This document shows positions 42,958 to 54,005 of a stretch of 64,000 bases of DNA, one piece after another. The DNA lies in NCBI RefSeq assembly GCF_904849725.1, contig NC_058522.1, positions 233,653,084 through 233,717,083 on the forward strand, read 5' to 3'. Both the position numbers and the translations under genes were made by a program. Source of the DNA: Hordeum vulgare subsp. vulgare (Eukaryota > Streptophyta > Magnoliopsida > Poales > Poaceae). The notes beneath the pieces are model-generated. The model did no database searches and was not told where the DNA came from. It was given only the letters and a program-made list of their open reading frames with translations. How positions within the stretch are numbered: the stretch's first letter is position 1; every line of letters starts with the position of its first letter.

Positions 42958-45321
42958 TGAAAGGACGTGGATGTCGCCTAGAGGGGGGTGAATAGGCGCT
43001 TTAAAATAATTACGATTTAGACTTGAACAAATGCGGAATAAAACTAACGTTTAATTTGTCAAGCACAAAACCTACAACAACTAGGCTCACCTATGTGCAC
43101 CAACAACTTATGCTAAGCAAGATAAACAACTAAGTGATAGCAAGATATATGACAATAAACAATATGGCTATCACAAAGTAAAGTGCATAAGTAAAGGGTT
43201 CGGGTAAAAGATAACCGAGGCACGCGGAGACGATACCCTTGCGGATGCTAATCTCTGTTGGAGCGGTGTGGAGGCACAATGCTCCCCAAGATGCCACTAA
43301 GGCCACCGTAATCTCCTCACGCTCTCGCACAGTGCAAGATGCTGTCATTCCACTAAGGGGCCCTTGAGGGTGGTCACCGAACCCGTACAAATGGAAAACC
43401 TTTGGGGCGGTCACCGATACCCGTAAAAATTGCTCGGGGCAATCTCCACAACCTAATTGGAGACCCCGACGCTTGCCCGGAGCTTTACACCACAATGATT
43501 GAGCTCCGAGACACCACCAAGCTTCTAGGACGCCAAAGCATCCACGAAGAACAATATCTAGGGTACTAAGTACCAAAGGTAATAAGCTTCTCAAACTTCA
43601 CTTCCACGTATCACCGTGGAGAACTCAAACGATGCAACTAATGCAATGGCAAGGGCACACGGAGTGCCCAAGTCCTTCTCTCCCAAATCCCACCAAAGCA
43701 ACTAATGCTAGGGAGGAAAATGAGAGGAAGAACGAAGAAGAACACGAAGAACTCTAAGAACTAGACCCAAGGGGTTCCCCTCACTTAGAGGAGAAAGTGA
43801 TTGGTGGAAATGTGGATCTAGATCTCCTCTCTCTTTTCCCTCAAGAACTAGCAAGAATCATTGGAGAGATTGGGAGTAAGCAAGCTCGAAGAAGTTAACA
43901 ATGGGGGAAAAACACGAGCTAAAGAGATAAGGTTCAATGGGGAAGAAGACCCCCTTTTATAGGTGGGGAAAAATCCAACCGTTAGGCCTTACAACCCGCA
44001 CAGAGCGGTACTACCGCTCATGGAGCGGTACTACCGCTCGGTAGGTTCACCAACCATGCTGAGGCCAAAAAGTATGCAAAAAATAGCCCGACGGAGCGGT
44101 ACTACCGCTAGGGAGCGGTAGTAAAAAATTACTACTGCTCCAGGGGCGGTACTACCTCTCCGGGGGCGGTACTACCGCTCGAGGAGCGGAACTACCGCTG
44201 GCACCAGGAGCGGTACTACCGCTGGATACTGAAACTGATGTAACTTTCGCATACGGACTCCGAATTCAACGAAACCAAGTTTCTTGGAAAGCTAACGACA
44301 TGGGCTAACCCAATCTTGATAGAAATATCAATAAGAAGCAAGCGAGAAAAGTGCCATAAGAAAATCATGAGAACCCTTCTTTGAATAAGACCGGTAAAAA
44401 CTCCCAACACCGAAAACATCATAGAAGATGCATATGGACTTCGTTTTCGATGAACTCGAGTTTGTCATGAAGATGAACATAAGCTCTAAAACTCACAAAG
44501 AGAAACACCAAACAAGAACTAAGAAGTATGATGCAAGGATGCAAATGGTTTGATCTCTCATTGAACGATACGATCAAGCTACTCACTTGAGAGCCCCTCT
44601 TGACAGTACGACAATCTATCCTAAAACAGAAAACCTATCAAGGGCAAACCTATACCTTGCACCTCGTCCTATTGTGCTAGATGACGATGATCTTGGCTTA
44701 CTCAAGATGGACCACCTTTCTTGATTGCGTTGGCTTGATGAAGACTAGTTGATTGCTCCCCCATACACACTATGGGTGTGCCGCTCTTTAGCATATCCTC
44801 ACAAGTCCATTGCCACCACAATGGACGGCAAGCATCAAGTATGATATATTCGTGCTGATCCACTTGAACTTGCACACCGCAATCTTGATGATGATCACCA
44901 CTTGACGTCATCCTTCATGGGTTGTATGAGATCTTCCTTTTGACGCAAGCCCATGGAAGCACACCTAACCCCACATAGAACTCTCACAAAGACCATGGGT
45001 TAGTACACAAACACATAATAGACAATGCTTACCATAACATGGGATCACTTGATCCCTCTCGGTACATCTTGTACGCTTTGTGTGTTGATCATCTCTATTT
45101 ACTCTTTGTCTGAGATCTTGATCAACCTTGTGTCTCTATGACCATTCTTTGGATAAAATCTTGAATACCATCTTGGTCATCATATCAACTCCTTGAACCC
45201 AACAGATGGACTTCAAGAAGTGCATATGGACAAATCCTATAAATATAACTTAAGGCAACCATTAGTCCATAGGAATTGTCATCAATTACCAAAACCACAT
45301 ATGGAGATATATGCTCTAACA
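42958..45321 (-). repeat. 5' LTR of the nested Sirevirus
   Basis: 2364 bp, paired with 34868-37348. Same TATA box on the minus strand (about 43956-43965) and a shorter palindrome array (44003-44223). It lacks about 35 bp near 43233 relative to the other copy, besides the shorter array. Confidence 0.92.
44003..44223. repeat. Palindrome array upstream of the Sirevirus TATA box (5' LTR)
   Basis: About six copies of GGTACTACC-centred near-palindromes and one variant (GGAACTACC), against about ten in the partner LTR. The inverted pair with the TAGTAA...TTACTA core occurs once here and twice in the partner. Confidence 0.85.
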
Positions 45322-45326
45322 GTGGT

Positions 45327-45942
45327 GAACTTTTGAATCTCGGTGAGACCGATATATAAAACTGGGTGGCACCGAAAAAGTGGCTAGCGGTCAGATGACC
45401 AAACTTGGTGGCACCGATACTCAAACTCGGAAATTCTGATTTTGTGTATCTTGGCAACAGAATGTTGGTCACCTAAACTTGGTAGCGCCGATGCAGTTTC
45501 GGTTGCACCGATTTGGTGGGAATGGCTAGGGTTCTGTGTGAGTTTCAAACTTGGTGGGTCCGATATGAAAATGTTGGTGACACCGAATTTGTGAATGTGG
45601 AACTTGACAGAGTGGATATGTGGGAAAAAAGATTGAGTGTTTTGGTGGCTAACATTGAGCATTTGAGAGTCAGTTCATTTTACTACCTCACCCCCTTTTA
45701 ATAGTATTGACTATCCTTTGGACTCAAAAGTGATTTCTCGCAAAAATAAAATGAATAGTCTTCTAGCTTCAATCTTGAGCCGATATTATTCCTTTCTTGC
45801 ATCAAGGGATATCTCCACATAAACCTTAAGCCATGGCATCTTTTGAACTTTTCTGAAATATACTTGGAAAACACATTAGTCCAATGATGCATATGGTATG
45901 ATCAATTATCAAAACCACCCTAGGGAGCAATTGTGCTTTCAA
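45327..45942 (-). repeat. 3' LTR of the gag-only Sirevirus, second part
   Basis: Resumes the LTR after the nested element and ends GTGCTTTCA. It contains several CGGTG...ACCGA palindromic motifs. The minus-strand polypurine tract AAAAAAGGGGGAGAT follows at 45943-45957. Confidence 0.88.
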
Positions 45943-46649
45943 TCTCCCCCTTTTTTGTATTTGATGACAACATATAGATCAAAGCTTCGACAAGTGCTTG
46001 TTCAAGTTTTGTGATGAAGCATGGAGAGATAGCATAGATAGCTAGAGAAGGGTCCAAGGCAATCTTGTCCATCCAAATGGCAAAAGATAAAACAAAATTC
46101 AAATAACAACAATTATATGTCCTCGAATGATTAAATACATGCAGACCAACATGCTCACACCATAAGAATGATTATACAAACATGGTCAACATGCGCAAAC
46201 TTCCTAGCAGCTATCAAGCACTTGGGCGATGACAAAGTCATATATATATGAGTATATTGACTTAGGAGCCAAGCAAGAATACTTGATCATAGGTCATACT
46301 TATCGTTAAGCACAAGTGGGGTTAGCACTTATACATAAGCATTAGTGTGTTCATATCCTTAGGAGATGATTATACTCAAGTCTTAGAGTAAAGCTCCCCC
46401 TTGATATGATATCCCCACAAAGAGGGGTCAACTAACCTTGGGTTTTGTCTAGAAGACGTCAAGTAGGTGAAGTAGTGGTGGATGCTCAATGTTGATGAAG
46501 ACCATCTTGAGTTGGGAGCAATCCTTGTTGTTTTCATACTCTTCTCACCTACATGGGTTAGTCCCAAAGCAATAAGGAACATATGCAACAATATCTGTGG
46601 ACATGGAGTGAAGCACACATGGGATGATGTCCAAAGATGCATTGATTAC
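45943..46649 (-). other. 3' noncoding part of the gag-only Sirevirus
   Basis: Short region between the degenerate end of gag and the polypurine tract. Segments resemble the host element at 33530-33870. No pol and no supported ORF. Confidence 0.65.
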
Positions 46650-47429
46650 CTTGTTAATTGCTTACCTTTGATGGGAATCCTTGGAGTTGTTGTAGCACTT
46701 GTTGAGGTAGAGCTAGTAGTATCCTTGGGAACCCACTTGACCTTGGCTTGGGGTTCTTCTTCAAATAGGTCAATGTCATCTTGAAGCTTTCCCTTGCCCT
46801 TGTGGTCTTGTGGTGGAAGGTCATCTTGTGAGCTTGTTCCTTCGGAAGGAGTGGACTTCTCCTCTTGGGGAACAAACTTGGGAGTGGGATATGGACCTTC
46901 TTCCCAAACATCTTCGTTGACGTTGAAGTAGCCAACACCTTGTTTCTTGAGATGTCCTCCTTCTTGCGCACAATTTCCTCAAATTGCTTACTTCTGATAA
47001 GACCCTTGAAGACACCTCTCTCTATAATCCCTTTCAATAAATCATTTTATTGCTCAAGTGTAACTTGGCTAAGAGAATCGTTAGTGGAATCAGTAGAGTA
47101 CTAGCAACAACATTATGTTTAGCTTTAGCATTGTTGTTACTAGATGAAAAAACTTCTTGCCTTTGTTACTAGTGTTCCTAGGCTTAACTTGTGGAACTAA
47201 ATTAGACAAGAGTAATCGTTTGCCTAGATAAGAAGAACTCTTCTTTCGAAGATCATCATTGATTCCTTATAAGAACTCATGCTCTTGCTCCATGTTGAGC
47301 TTCTCAAGACGTAGCTTCTCTTGGGTTCTGTCAAGCTCTGTATGATCTTCTAGAGTAGTCTCGTGAGCTAACTTAAGATTTTTTTTATTCTTGATTTATT
47401 CATTCAATATCTTTCTTATCGTCATCATT
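46650..47429 (-). pseudogene. gag: Degenerate C-terminal Gag of the gag-only Sirevirus
   Basis: Downstream of the main gag ORF the minus strand still reads as Gag-like text in pieces: a heptad-rich stretch ending LEKLNMEQEHEFL, then, in a frame without Met, VWEEGPYPTPKFVPQEEK and LFEEEPQAKVKWVPKD (about 46700-46930). Stops and frameshifts separate the pieces. The 127-codon ORF at 46654-47037 is a shadow in another frame. Confidence 0.6.
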
Positions 47430-48791
47430 CTATTTCCCTTGACTAGCATGATAAATAGCTAGTTCACTGTCAGTGCAATCACTAGTTTTATCTAGACGCA
47501 AGTCATCTTCTCCTAACAAGTCATCCTCATCACTATTGTAATCAAGATACTTAGGATGTGATACCTTGGGGCCTTTAGCCATGAAGCAGTCTCCGACTCC
47601 CTCATTTGGTGAATCAAATAAGTTGCAGGAGTTGGTGGAAACAAGCCCAATCCCGGCACCACCTTCATCTTGACTATAGTCGGAGTTGGAGAGATGGCTT
47701 CTCTCAGAGTGGTGATCTGATTCGGAGCCATAGACCCATTCACCAACATGAGCTTGATGTCTTCTTCTTGAACTGCTCTTGGTGTATTTGTCCTTCTTCT
47801 CCGATTCCTTACCTCTCCGTGAGTGTCTTCGTTCATAGTGATCTTCTCTACTCCTTCTCTCTCTGCGAGGTGACTCATCTCTTGAGCTTCGTCTTTGAGG
47901 TGACTCTTCTCTTGTTTTGTGAGGAGTTGAGCACTCATTTGAGTAGTGCTCGGGCTTCCCACAATTGTAGCAGTTTCGGTCATGACTGGACGAACGCTTC
48001 TCATCATGTCTTGAACTTGAGCTTCTATGTTTTCCTCGACTCTTGTAGAACGTGTCAAATTTTCTGACCATGAGGCTTATCTCTTCAGCAGTGACAATAT
48101 CGTCTTTTGAAGTAGCGAGAGCATCGCATGAAGCTTTATAAGTACCACTTGACTTGTTGTACAACTCATCTTTGTCTTTGAGTGACATCTCATGAGCAAC
48201 AATCCTATCAATGACTTCAGTTGGCTTGAGATCTTTGTAATTTGGCATCATTTCGATCAATGTGCGCACTGTGTCAAGAGATCCAAGTATGTTCTTGATG
48301 ATGAAGTTGCCGGTCATCTCTTCGCTTCTTAAGCCGACAATCTCATTGGTGACGATAGCTAGCCTAGAGTACATTTCAGCGACTCCTTCACCATCCTTCA
48401 TCTTGAACTTGTCAAGTTGACTTTGAAGCACATCCAACTTAGATTCTCTGACAGAATCAGTACCTTCGTGCATATCAACCAAAGTATCCCAAATCTCTTT
48501 TGCATTCTCAAGACGACTGATTTTGTTGAACTCTTTGGGGCAAAGGCAGTTGAAGATGACATCATAGGCTTGAGCATTAAGTTGCAACATCTTCAGTTCA
48601 TCAGTTATCGCATCTTGATCTGGTTCATGCCCTTCTCCAAAGAAGTTACCTTGCACACCAACACAAATAACACCCCAAACATGAGGATTAAATACAAGTA
48701 TGTGCATTATCATTTTATGCTTCCAACTAGCAAAATTAGTGCCATCGAAATAAGGACCTCTACGATGATAATTTCCCTCACTAGATGCCAT
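47430..48791 (-). CDS. gag: Sirevirus Gag (capsid and zinc knuckle)
   Basis: An open frame of 453 codons starting 39 bp after the primer site. Begins MASSEGNYHRRGPYFDGTNF, typical of this Gag group. The UBN2-like capsid domain follows (AYDVIFNCLCPKEFNKIS, MYSRLAIVTNEIVGLRSEEM). The CCHC knuckle is CYNCGKPEHYSNEC (about residues 274-287), followed by an Arg/Ser-rich stretch and an acidic tail. The C terminus is probably premature, since Gag-like text continues after it. It would form particles and bind RNA; without pol it depends on a helper. Confidence 0.82.
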   Translation of the reverse strand: MASSEGNYHRRGPYFDGTNFASWKHKMIMHILVFNPHVWGVICVGVQGNFFGEGHEPDQDAITDELKMLQLNAQAYDVIFNCLCPKEFNKISRLENAKEIWDTLVDMHEGTDSVRESKLDVLQSQLDKFKMKDGEGVAEMYSRLAIVTNEIVGLRSEEMTGNFIIKNILGSLDTVRTLIEMMPNYKDLKPTEVIDRIVAHEMSLKDKDELYNKSSGTYKASCDALATSKDDIVTAEEISLMVRKFDTFYKSRGKHRSSSSRHDEKRSSSHDRNCYNCGKPEHYSNECSTPHKTREESPQRRSSRDESPRRERRSREDHYERRHSRRGKESEKKDKYTKSSSRRRHQAHVGEWVYGSESDHHSERSHLSNSDYSQDEGGAGIGLVSTNSCNLFDSPNEGVGDCFMAKGPKVSHPKYLDYNSDEDDLLGEDDLRLDKTSDCTDSELAIYHASQGK

Positions 48792-48830
48792 ACTCTCCTA
48801 GGTTGGTAAACAAATGAAATTGAGACAAAA

Positions 48831-48842
48831 GCTCTGATACCA
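48831..48842 (-). promoter_or_regulatory. tRNA-iMet primer-binding site of the gag-only Sirevirus
   Basis: TGGTATCAGAGC on the minus strand, two bases after the LTR end at 48845. Confidence 0.92.
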
Positions 48843-48844
48843 CT

Positions 48845-50352
48845 TGTAGGATCGAAATTATGTCTAGAGGGGGTGGTTAGACAACTTGAAAAGATTAATT
48901 TTTGCCTTTTCCCAATTTTTCTTGAGAGGCAACTATGGCAGTTATGACAAGTCAAATACACCCTACACATGCAGTTCAAATAGTATAGCAGCAGAAAGTA
49001 AACATGCAAGTGTTAATAGAGGAGTAAGGAAGGGAGATCAAACGCGTGAGGTTGACAAGGCGATTTCTCGCATGGTTCCGATAGGTGGCGCTATCGTACG
49101 TCCATGTTAGTGGAGACTTCAACCCACGGAGGGTAACGGCTGCGAGAGTCCACGGAGGGCTCCACACATGGAGGGTCCACAAAGAAGCGGCCTTGTCTAT
49201 CCAACCATGGCTTCCGTCCATGGATGACTAGCCTTACTCATGGTAGATCTTCACGAAGTAGGCGATCTCCTTGCCCTTACAAACATCTTGATTCAACTCC
49301 ACAACACGAAGTAGGAGGCTCCCAAGCGACACCTAACCAATCTAGGAGGCACCACCCTCCAAAAGGTAACAGATGGGGTAGACCAATGACCTCCTTCCTC
49401 TTGTTCTTCTAAAGATAATCTCCTCAACAACAATCACTCTCTCACAAAATATACATGGGTAGGAGAGGTTGATTTGGTTGAAAGCAGTTTGGGGAGGCTA
49501 GAGATCAAGTTTCAAATGATTGGATAGGAATATCTTGGTCTCAACACATGAGTAGGTGGTTCTCTCTCATAAAATGGATCAAGCAATGAAGTGTGTGTCC
49601 TGAGTGCTTCTACCATGAATGAGAGGTGTGTGAAGGGGTATATATAGGCAGCAGCCGAAATCCAACCGTTACACACAAAAGAGCAAACTCGGTGACATCG
49701 AAGTGGACAACTCGGTGGTACCGATTAGCACTAAAGTGGTGAACTTTTTAAACTCGATGAGATCAATATATAGAACTCGGTGGCAGCAAAAAAGTGACTA
49801 ACGGTTAGATGACCAAACTCAGTGACACCGATACTCAAACTCGGAAATTCCAATTTTGTGTATCTTGGCAACAGAATGTTGGTCACCTAAACTCGGTAGG
49901 ACAGATGCAGTTTCGGTTGCACCGATTTGGTGGGAATGGATAGGGTTCTGTTTGAGGTTCAAACTCGATGGGTCCGATATGGAGATTTTGGTGACTCCGA
50001 ATTTTTGAGTGTGGAACTTGACAGAGTGGATATGTGGGAAAAATGACGTGTTTGGTGGCTAACTTTGAGCATTTGAGCAGTCCGTTCATTTTACTACCTC
50101 ACCCCCTTTTTATAGTATTGGCTTTCCTATGGACTCAAAAGTGATTTCTCACAAATATAAAATGAAGAGTCTTCTAGCTTGAAGCTTGAGCCAATATTAT
50201 TCCTTTCGTGCATCAAGGGGTATCTCCACATAAACCTTAAACCATAACATATGTTGAACTTTGCTAAAATATACTTGGAAAATACATTAGTCCTATGATG
50301 CATATGTTGTGATCAATTATCAAAACCACCCTAGGGAGAAATTGTGCTTTCA
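48845..50352 (-). repeat. 5' LTR of the gag-only Sirevirus
   Basis: 1508 bp; on the minus strand TGAAAGCACAATTTC to ...TTCGATCCTACA. The TATA tract TATATATA is at about 49639-49646. Upstream of it on the minus strand (about 49688-50010) lie about nine variants of CTCGGTG-N-CACCGA half-palindromes, the counterpart of the array in the other Sirevirus. Confidence 0.9.
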
Positions 50353-50357
50353 AAGTT

Positions 50358-50512
50358 GGTTTGCAATCTCGTGGAGTGTATTTCTTCTAAGTACCTACAA
50401 AAAGGTTAGATGCGCTACAAGGGAGCATAGTTTCCAAGACATAAGATAGTCATATCAATGGCATCAAGGAATAGTCACTCAAGCTCATGCCCTTGCACGC
50501 ATACGAGTGATT
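50358..50512 (-). other. Start of host-element 3' noncoding region
   Basis: Sequence between the end of RNase H and the inserted Sirevirus; no ORF. It continues at 33970 downward on the other side of the insertion. Confidence 0.6.
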
Positions 50513-51066
50513 CTAGCTCATGTTTGAACCATCAATGATGTTCAACTCACTCCTCAAATGACAGAACACTTTCTTATCAAGTGGTTTGGTGAAGATATCA
50601 GCCAGTTGTTTGTCAGTACGAACATGCCTGAGATCGATATCTCCTTTAGCAACATGATCACGCACTTGGATGTGTTCTGTTCTAGAATGTTGCACATGAT
50701 TATATGCAATCTTAATAACACTTTCATTGTCACACAACAATTGGACTTTTCTAACATGAATGCCATAATCCTTAAACATTTGAGTCGTCCATGGTAATTG
50801 GGCAAAGCATGATCCAGCAGCAATGTATTCAGCTTCGACACTTGATAAGGATACCGAGATTTGTTTCTTGGATGTCCAAGAGTCAAGAGATCTCCCAAGA
50901 AATTGACATGTACCCGAGGTGGATTTTCTATCAACCTTTTCTCCAGCATAGTCTGAGTCGGAATAGCCAACAAGATAAAAACAAGATCCCTTGGGATACC
51001 ATATGCCAAAGTTTGGTGTATGTATAATCTAATCTCACTATCCTTTTCACAGCTAATAGATGACAC
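50513..51066 (-). pseudogene. pol: Host Sirevirus RNase H
   Basis: On the minus strand RNase H is readable across two frames: SWTSKKQISVSLSSVEAEYI with the catalytic Glu, then LLCDNESVIKIAYNHVQHSR with the catalytic Asp, HIQVRDHVAKGDIDLRHV and QLADIFTKPLDKKVF near the end. The last frame is intact to the stop after SNMS. A frameshift near 50950-51000 separates it from the RT thumb. Confidence 0.85.
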
Positions 51067-51429
51067 TCTTTAGGTGTTGCTTGATAGCAGGCACACATGC
51101 AAACACTTAGCATGATATCAGGACGGGAGGCACATAGATATAACAATGACCCTGTCATTGATCGATAAACCTTTTGATCAACGGGTGCATCCTCTTTAGT
51201 GAGGTCAAGATGGCGACTAGTAGGCATGGGGGTTCTCATACCTTTGCATTCTTGCATGTTGAACTTCCTGATCAAGTCCTTGGTGTACTTGGTTTCAGAG
51301 ATGAATGTACCTTCTCTTGATTGTTTGATTTGCAATCCAAGGAAGAACTTCAGTTCACTCATCATGGACATCTCGTACTTTTCTGACATCAGCTTTCCAA
51401 ACTTTTCACTAAAATGTCGGTTAGTAGAA
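50931..51429 (-). pseudogene. pol: Host Sirevirus reverse transcriptase, part after the insertion
   Basis: Begins directly at the gypsy insertion with residues that follow the YVDD motif of RT, then MSMMSELKFFLGLQIKQSRE, ETKYTKDLIRKFNMQECKGM and YRSMTGSLLYLCASRPDIM, the conserved copia RT/connection region. The upstream half lies at 58161-58884. The first Met at 51389 is internal. Frame lost near 51000. Confidence 0.9.
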
Positions 51430-52925
51430 TGATACTCTCCAACGTATTTTTTTATGGTTCCATGCTATTATCTTGTCAACTTTGGATGTTTTGTATGCCT
51501 TTTATATCTTTTTTGGGAATAACTTATTAACTCAGTGCCAAGTGCCAGTTCCTGTTTTTTCCGTGTTTTTGACCCTTTTCAGAGGAGGATTTTAAACGGT
51601 GTCCAAACGGAATAAAACTTCCAAAAAGATTTTTTCCGGAACAAATGATACGCACGAGACTTGAGAACCAAGGCAGGGGCCACCAGGGGACCCCACAAGC
51701 CCCCTATGCGCGGCCAGGGGGCGCGCCTAGCAGGCTTGTGGGCCCCCTGTGGCTCGTCTCCCCTACTTCTTCCGCCTATAAATTCAGAAAAAATCCAAAA
51801 CTGCGGGAGAGATCCACGAAAATACTTTTCCGCCGCCGCAAGCTTCTGTCTCCGCAAGATCCCATATGGGACACGTTCTCGTGCCCTGTCGGAGGGGGGA
51901 TTCGGATACGGAGGGCTTCTTCATTAACACCATGACCTCTCCGATGATGCGTGAGTAGTTCACCATAGACCTTCGGGTCCATAGCTAGTAGCTAGATGGC
52001 TTCTTCTCTCTCTTGGATCTTCAATACAAAGTTCTCCATGTTCTTCATGGAGATCTATCTGATGTAATCTTATTTTGCGGTATGTTTGTTGAGATCCGAT
52101 GAATTGTGGATTTATGATCAGATTATCTATGAATCTTATTTGAGTTTCTTCTGATCTCTTATATGCATGATTTCATATCCTTGTAATTCTCTTCAAGTTG
52201 TGGGTTTTGTTTGGCCAACTTGATCTATGATTCTTGCAATGGGAGAAGTGCTTGGTTTTGGGTTCATACCGTGCGGTGACCTCACCTAGTGACAGAAGGG
52301 GTAGCGAGGCACGCATCATGTTGTTGCCATCTAGGGTAAAAAGATGGGGTTTTCATCATTGGTTTGAGTTTATCCCTCTACATCATGTCATCTTGCTTAA
52401 GGCTTTACTCTGTTCGTCATGAACTCAATACACTAGATGCATGCTGGATAGCGGCCGATGTGTGGACTAATAGTAGTAGATGCACAAAGTATCGGTCTAC
52501 TTGTCTTGGACGTGATGCCTATATGTATGATCATTGCCTTAGATGTCATCATGACTTTGCGCGGTTCTATCAATTGCTCGACAGTAATTTGTTCACCCAC
52601 CGTATTATTTGCTATTTTGAGAAAACCTCTAGTGAACACTATGGCCCCCGGGTCTACTTCACACCATATTTTCAGCCTTACACTTTTACTTCGTTCCACT
52701 TTTCGCCTTCAGATCTCACTTTGCAATCAATCTTCAAGGGATTGACAACCCCTTTATAGCGTTGGGCGCAAGCTCTTTGTGTTTGCGCAGGTACTCTGGA
52801 CTTGGCGCGATTCTCCTACTGGATTGATAGCTTGGTTCTCAAACTGAGGGAAATACTTACTGCTCCTGTGCTGCATCACCCTTTTCTCTTCAAGGGAAAA
52901 ACCAACGCAAGCTCAAGAGGGAGCA
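51430..52925 (+). repeat. 5' LTR of the gag-pol-less gypsy element
   Basis: 1496 bp, TGATACTCTCCAACG to CTCAAGAGGGAGCA. GC-rich hairpin at 51688-51746, TATA-like CTATAAATTC (about 51776) and an AGAAAAAATCC tract after it. Confidence 0.92.
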
Positions 52926-52935
52926 GAAGGATTTC

Positions 52936-53015
52936 TCGCGCCGTTGCCGTGGAGGAGTATCAAGTCAAGAATAGTCTCCCGTCAACGTGCTAATTTTTGG
53001 CGCTGTTGTCGGGGA
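52936..53015 (+). promoter_or_regulatory. Tandemly duplicated primer-binding site
   Basis: Two tRNA-Asp-type sites 62 bp apart: TCGCGCCGTTGCCGTGGA (52936-52953), 10 bases after the LTR, and TGGCGCTGTTGTCGGGGA (52998-53015). Each is followed by GG(A)G...TCAAGTCAAGAA, so a 62-bp unit is duplicated. The LTR border fits use of the first site. Confidence 0.75.
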
Positions 53016-53243
53016 GGGTCAAGTCAAGAACTCATCCAAGTAAGTGTCGCAAACTCATCTCTTGCATTTACTTTTTTTTGCTTCTCTATTTCCTCTCCCC
53101 CACTTGTGAAAAACCAAAATTTACAAAAATATTTGCCTTTTTCGTTTGCCTTTTACATTCGCCCTTTTTTCGCTTGCTTTCTGTTTGCTTGTGTTGCCAT
53201 GTGCCTTCAATATGCTTGCATCTTCTCTTGCTGAAAATCTATT

Positions 53244-54005
53244 GATACGGATCCTCATCCACTTGCTAATCTCTTTAATAGATCCAATTATGTTGATCCA
53301 ATTGCTAGTGAGTTGAGTGCACTTGACTATCTTTATGGAGTTTTTCTTGAGATGCCTAAATCTGAAAATCGTGATGAATAAATTCGTGAAGTGATTCATG
53401 AGGGCTCCTTGAATGAAAAGCATGATTTCAATGGTTTCACTATGAATTCTATTAGTGTCAATCATGCTAAAAATATGCAAAACCCTAAGATTGGGGATTC
53501 TAGTTTTTGCTATGTCCACTACTTGTTGCAATGATCATGATTGGGGTAATGATTTTTCTTATGATCTTTAAAATTTGTTTAACCCTCATGATGATTATGA
53601 TGTTTGCAATAATATTGAAAGTGGGTTTGGAGAAGTCATGACTTTAGTTGATGATAATCCCACTATTTTTGAAGAGCTCAACTTTGCATGCATGTGGATC
53701 ATGAAAATAATATACTTTGTGATAGCTATATTGTTGAATTTAATTATGATCCCACATGTAATTGCTATGAGAGAGGAAAATATTTTGGTAGAAACTTTCA
53801 TGTTACCAAATTACCTCTCGTTTTGTTGAGATTGCTATTGTCTCTTTCTTCTTCATTTCATGTGGCAACTATTGGTTGTCTTGACAATCTATTTTACTAT
53901 AAAATGCCTATGCATAGGAAGTATGTTAGACTTAGATATGTTTGTCGCATGTTTAATGATGCTCTCTTCGTGTCCGATTACTATCTTTTATGTGAGCATC
54001 ATTGA
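53244..54005 (+). pseudogene. Degenerate ORF of unknown function in a gypsy element
   Basis: A broken reading frame on the sense strand. It reads DPHPLANLFNRSNYVDPIAS and YLYGVFLEMPKSENRDE from about 53244, with a TAA at 53379-53381. It continues to a TGA at 53532, then reopens (MFNPHDDYDVCNNIESGFGE from 53575), shifts near 53690 and ends CEHH-stop at 54003. I recognise no domain. The text has amino-acid-like bias (acidic, no long repeats), so it is likely a decayed protein of this family. No start is certain. Confidence 0.5.

Larger units (their letters stand above)
34868..45321 (-). mobile_element. Complete Sirevirus-like copia element without pol
   Basis: 10,454 bp on the minus strand with two full LTRs (34868-37348 and 42958-45321) and a perfect target duplication GTGGT (34863-34867 and 45322-45326). 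It has a perfect 12-bp tRNA-iMet primer-site core and a polypurine tract. gag with two zinc knuckles is present in broken frames. The 3.2 kb downstream of gag encodes no recognisable PR, INT, RT or RNase H, so the element is non-autonomous by content. Confidence 0.93.
33971..50352 (-). mobile_element. Gag-only Sirevirus-like copia element
   Basis: Minus strand; 5' LTR 48845-50352, tRNA-iMet primer site, gag, short 3' region, polypurine tract and 3' LTR 33971-34867 plus 45327-45942. That left LTR is itself split by another Sirevirus. Flanks GAGTT (33966-33970) and AAGTT (50353-50357) fit a target duplication with one change. Net length without the insertion is about 5.9 kb, and no pol is present. 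It sits in a host copy of the same family. Confidence 0.88.

Noticed and set aside
47606..48067. 153-codon plus-strand ORF and 181-codon minus-strand ORF
   Set aside because: Both are shadows of the Sirevirus gag frame at 47430-48791.
52234..52759. ORFs in both LTRs of the gag-pol-less gypsy element (also 57464-57989)
   Set aside because: Same text in both LTRs and in the reverse solo LTR; it is LTR sequence, not a gene.
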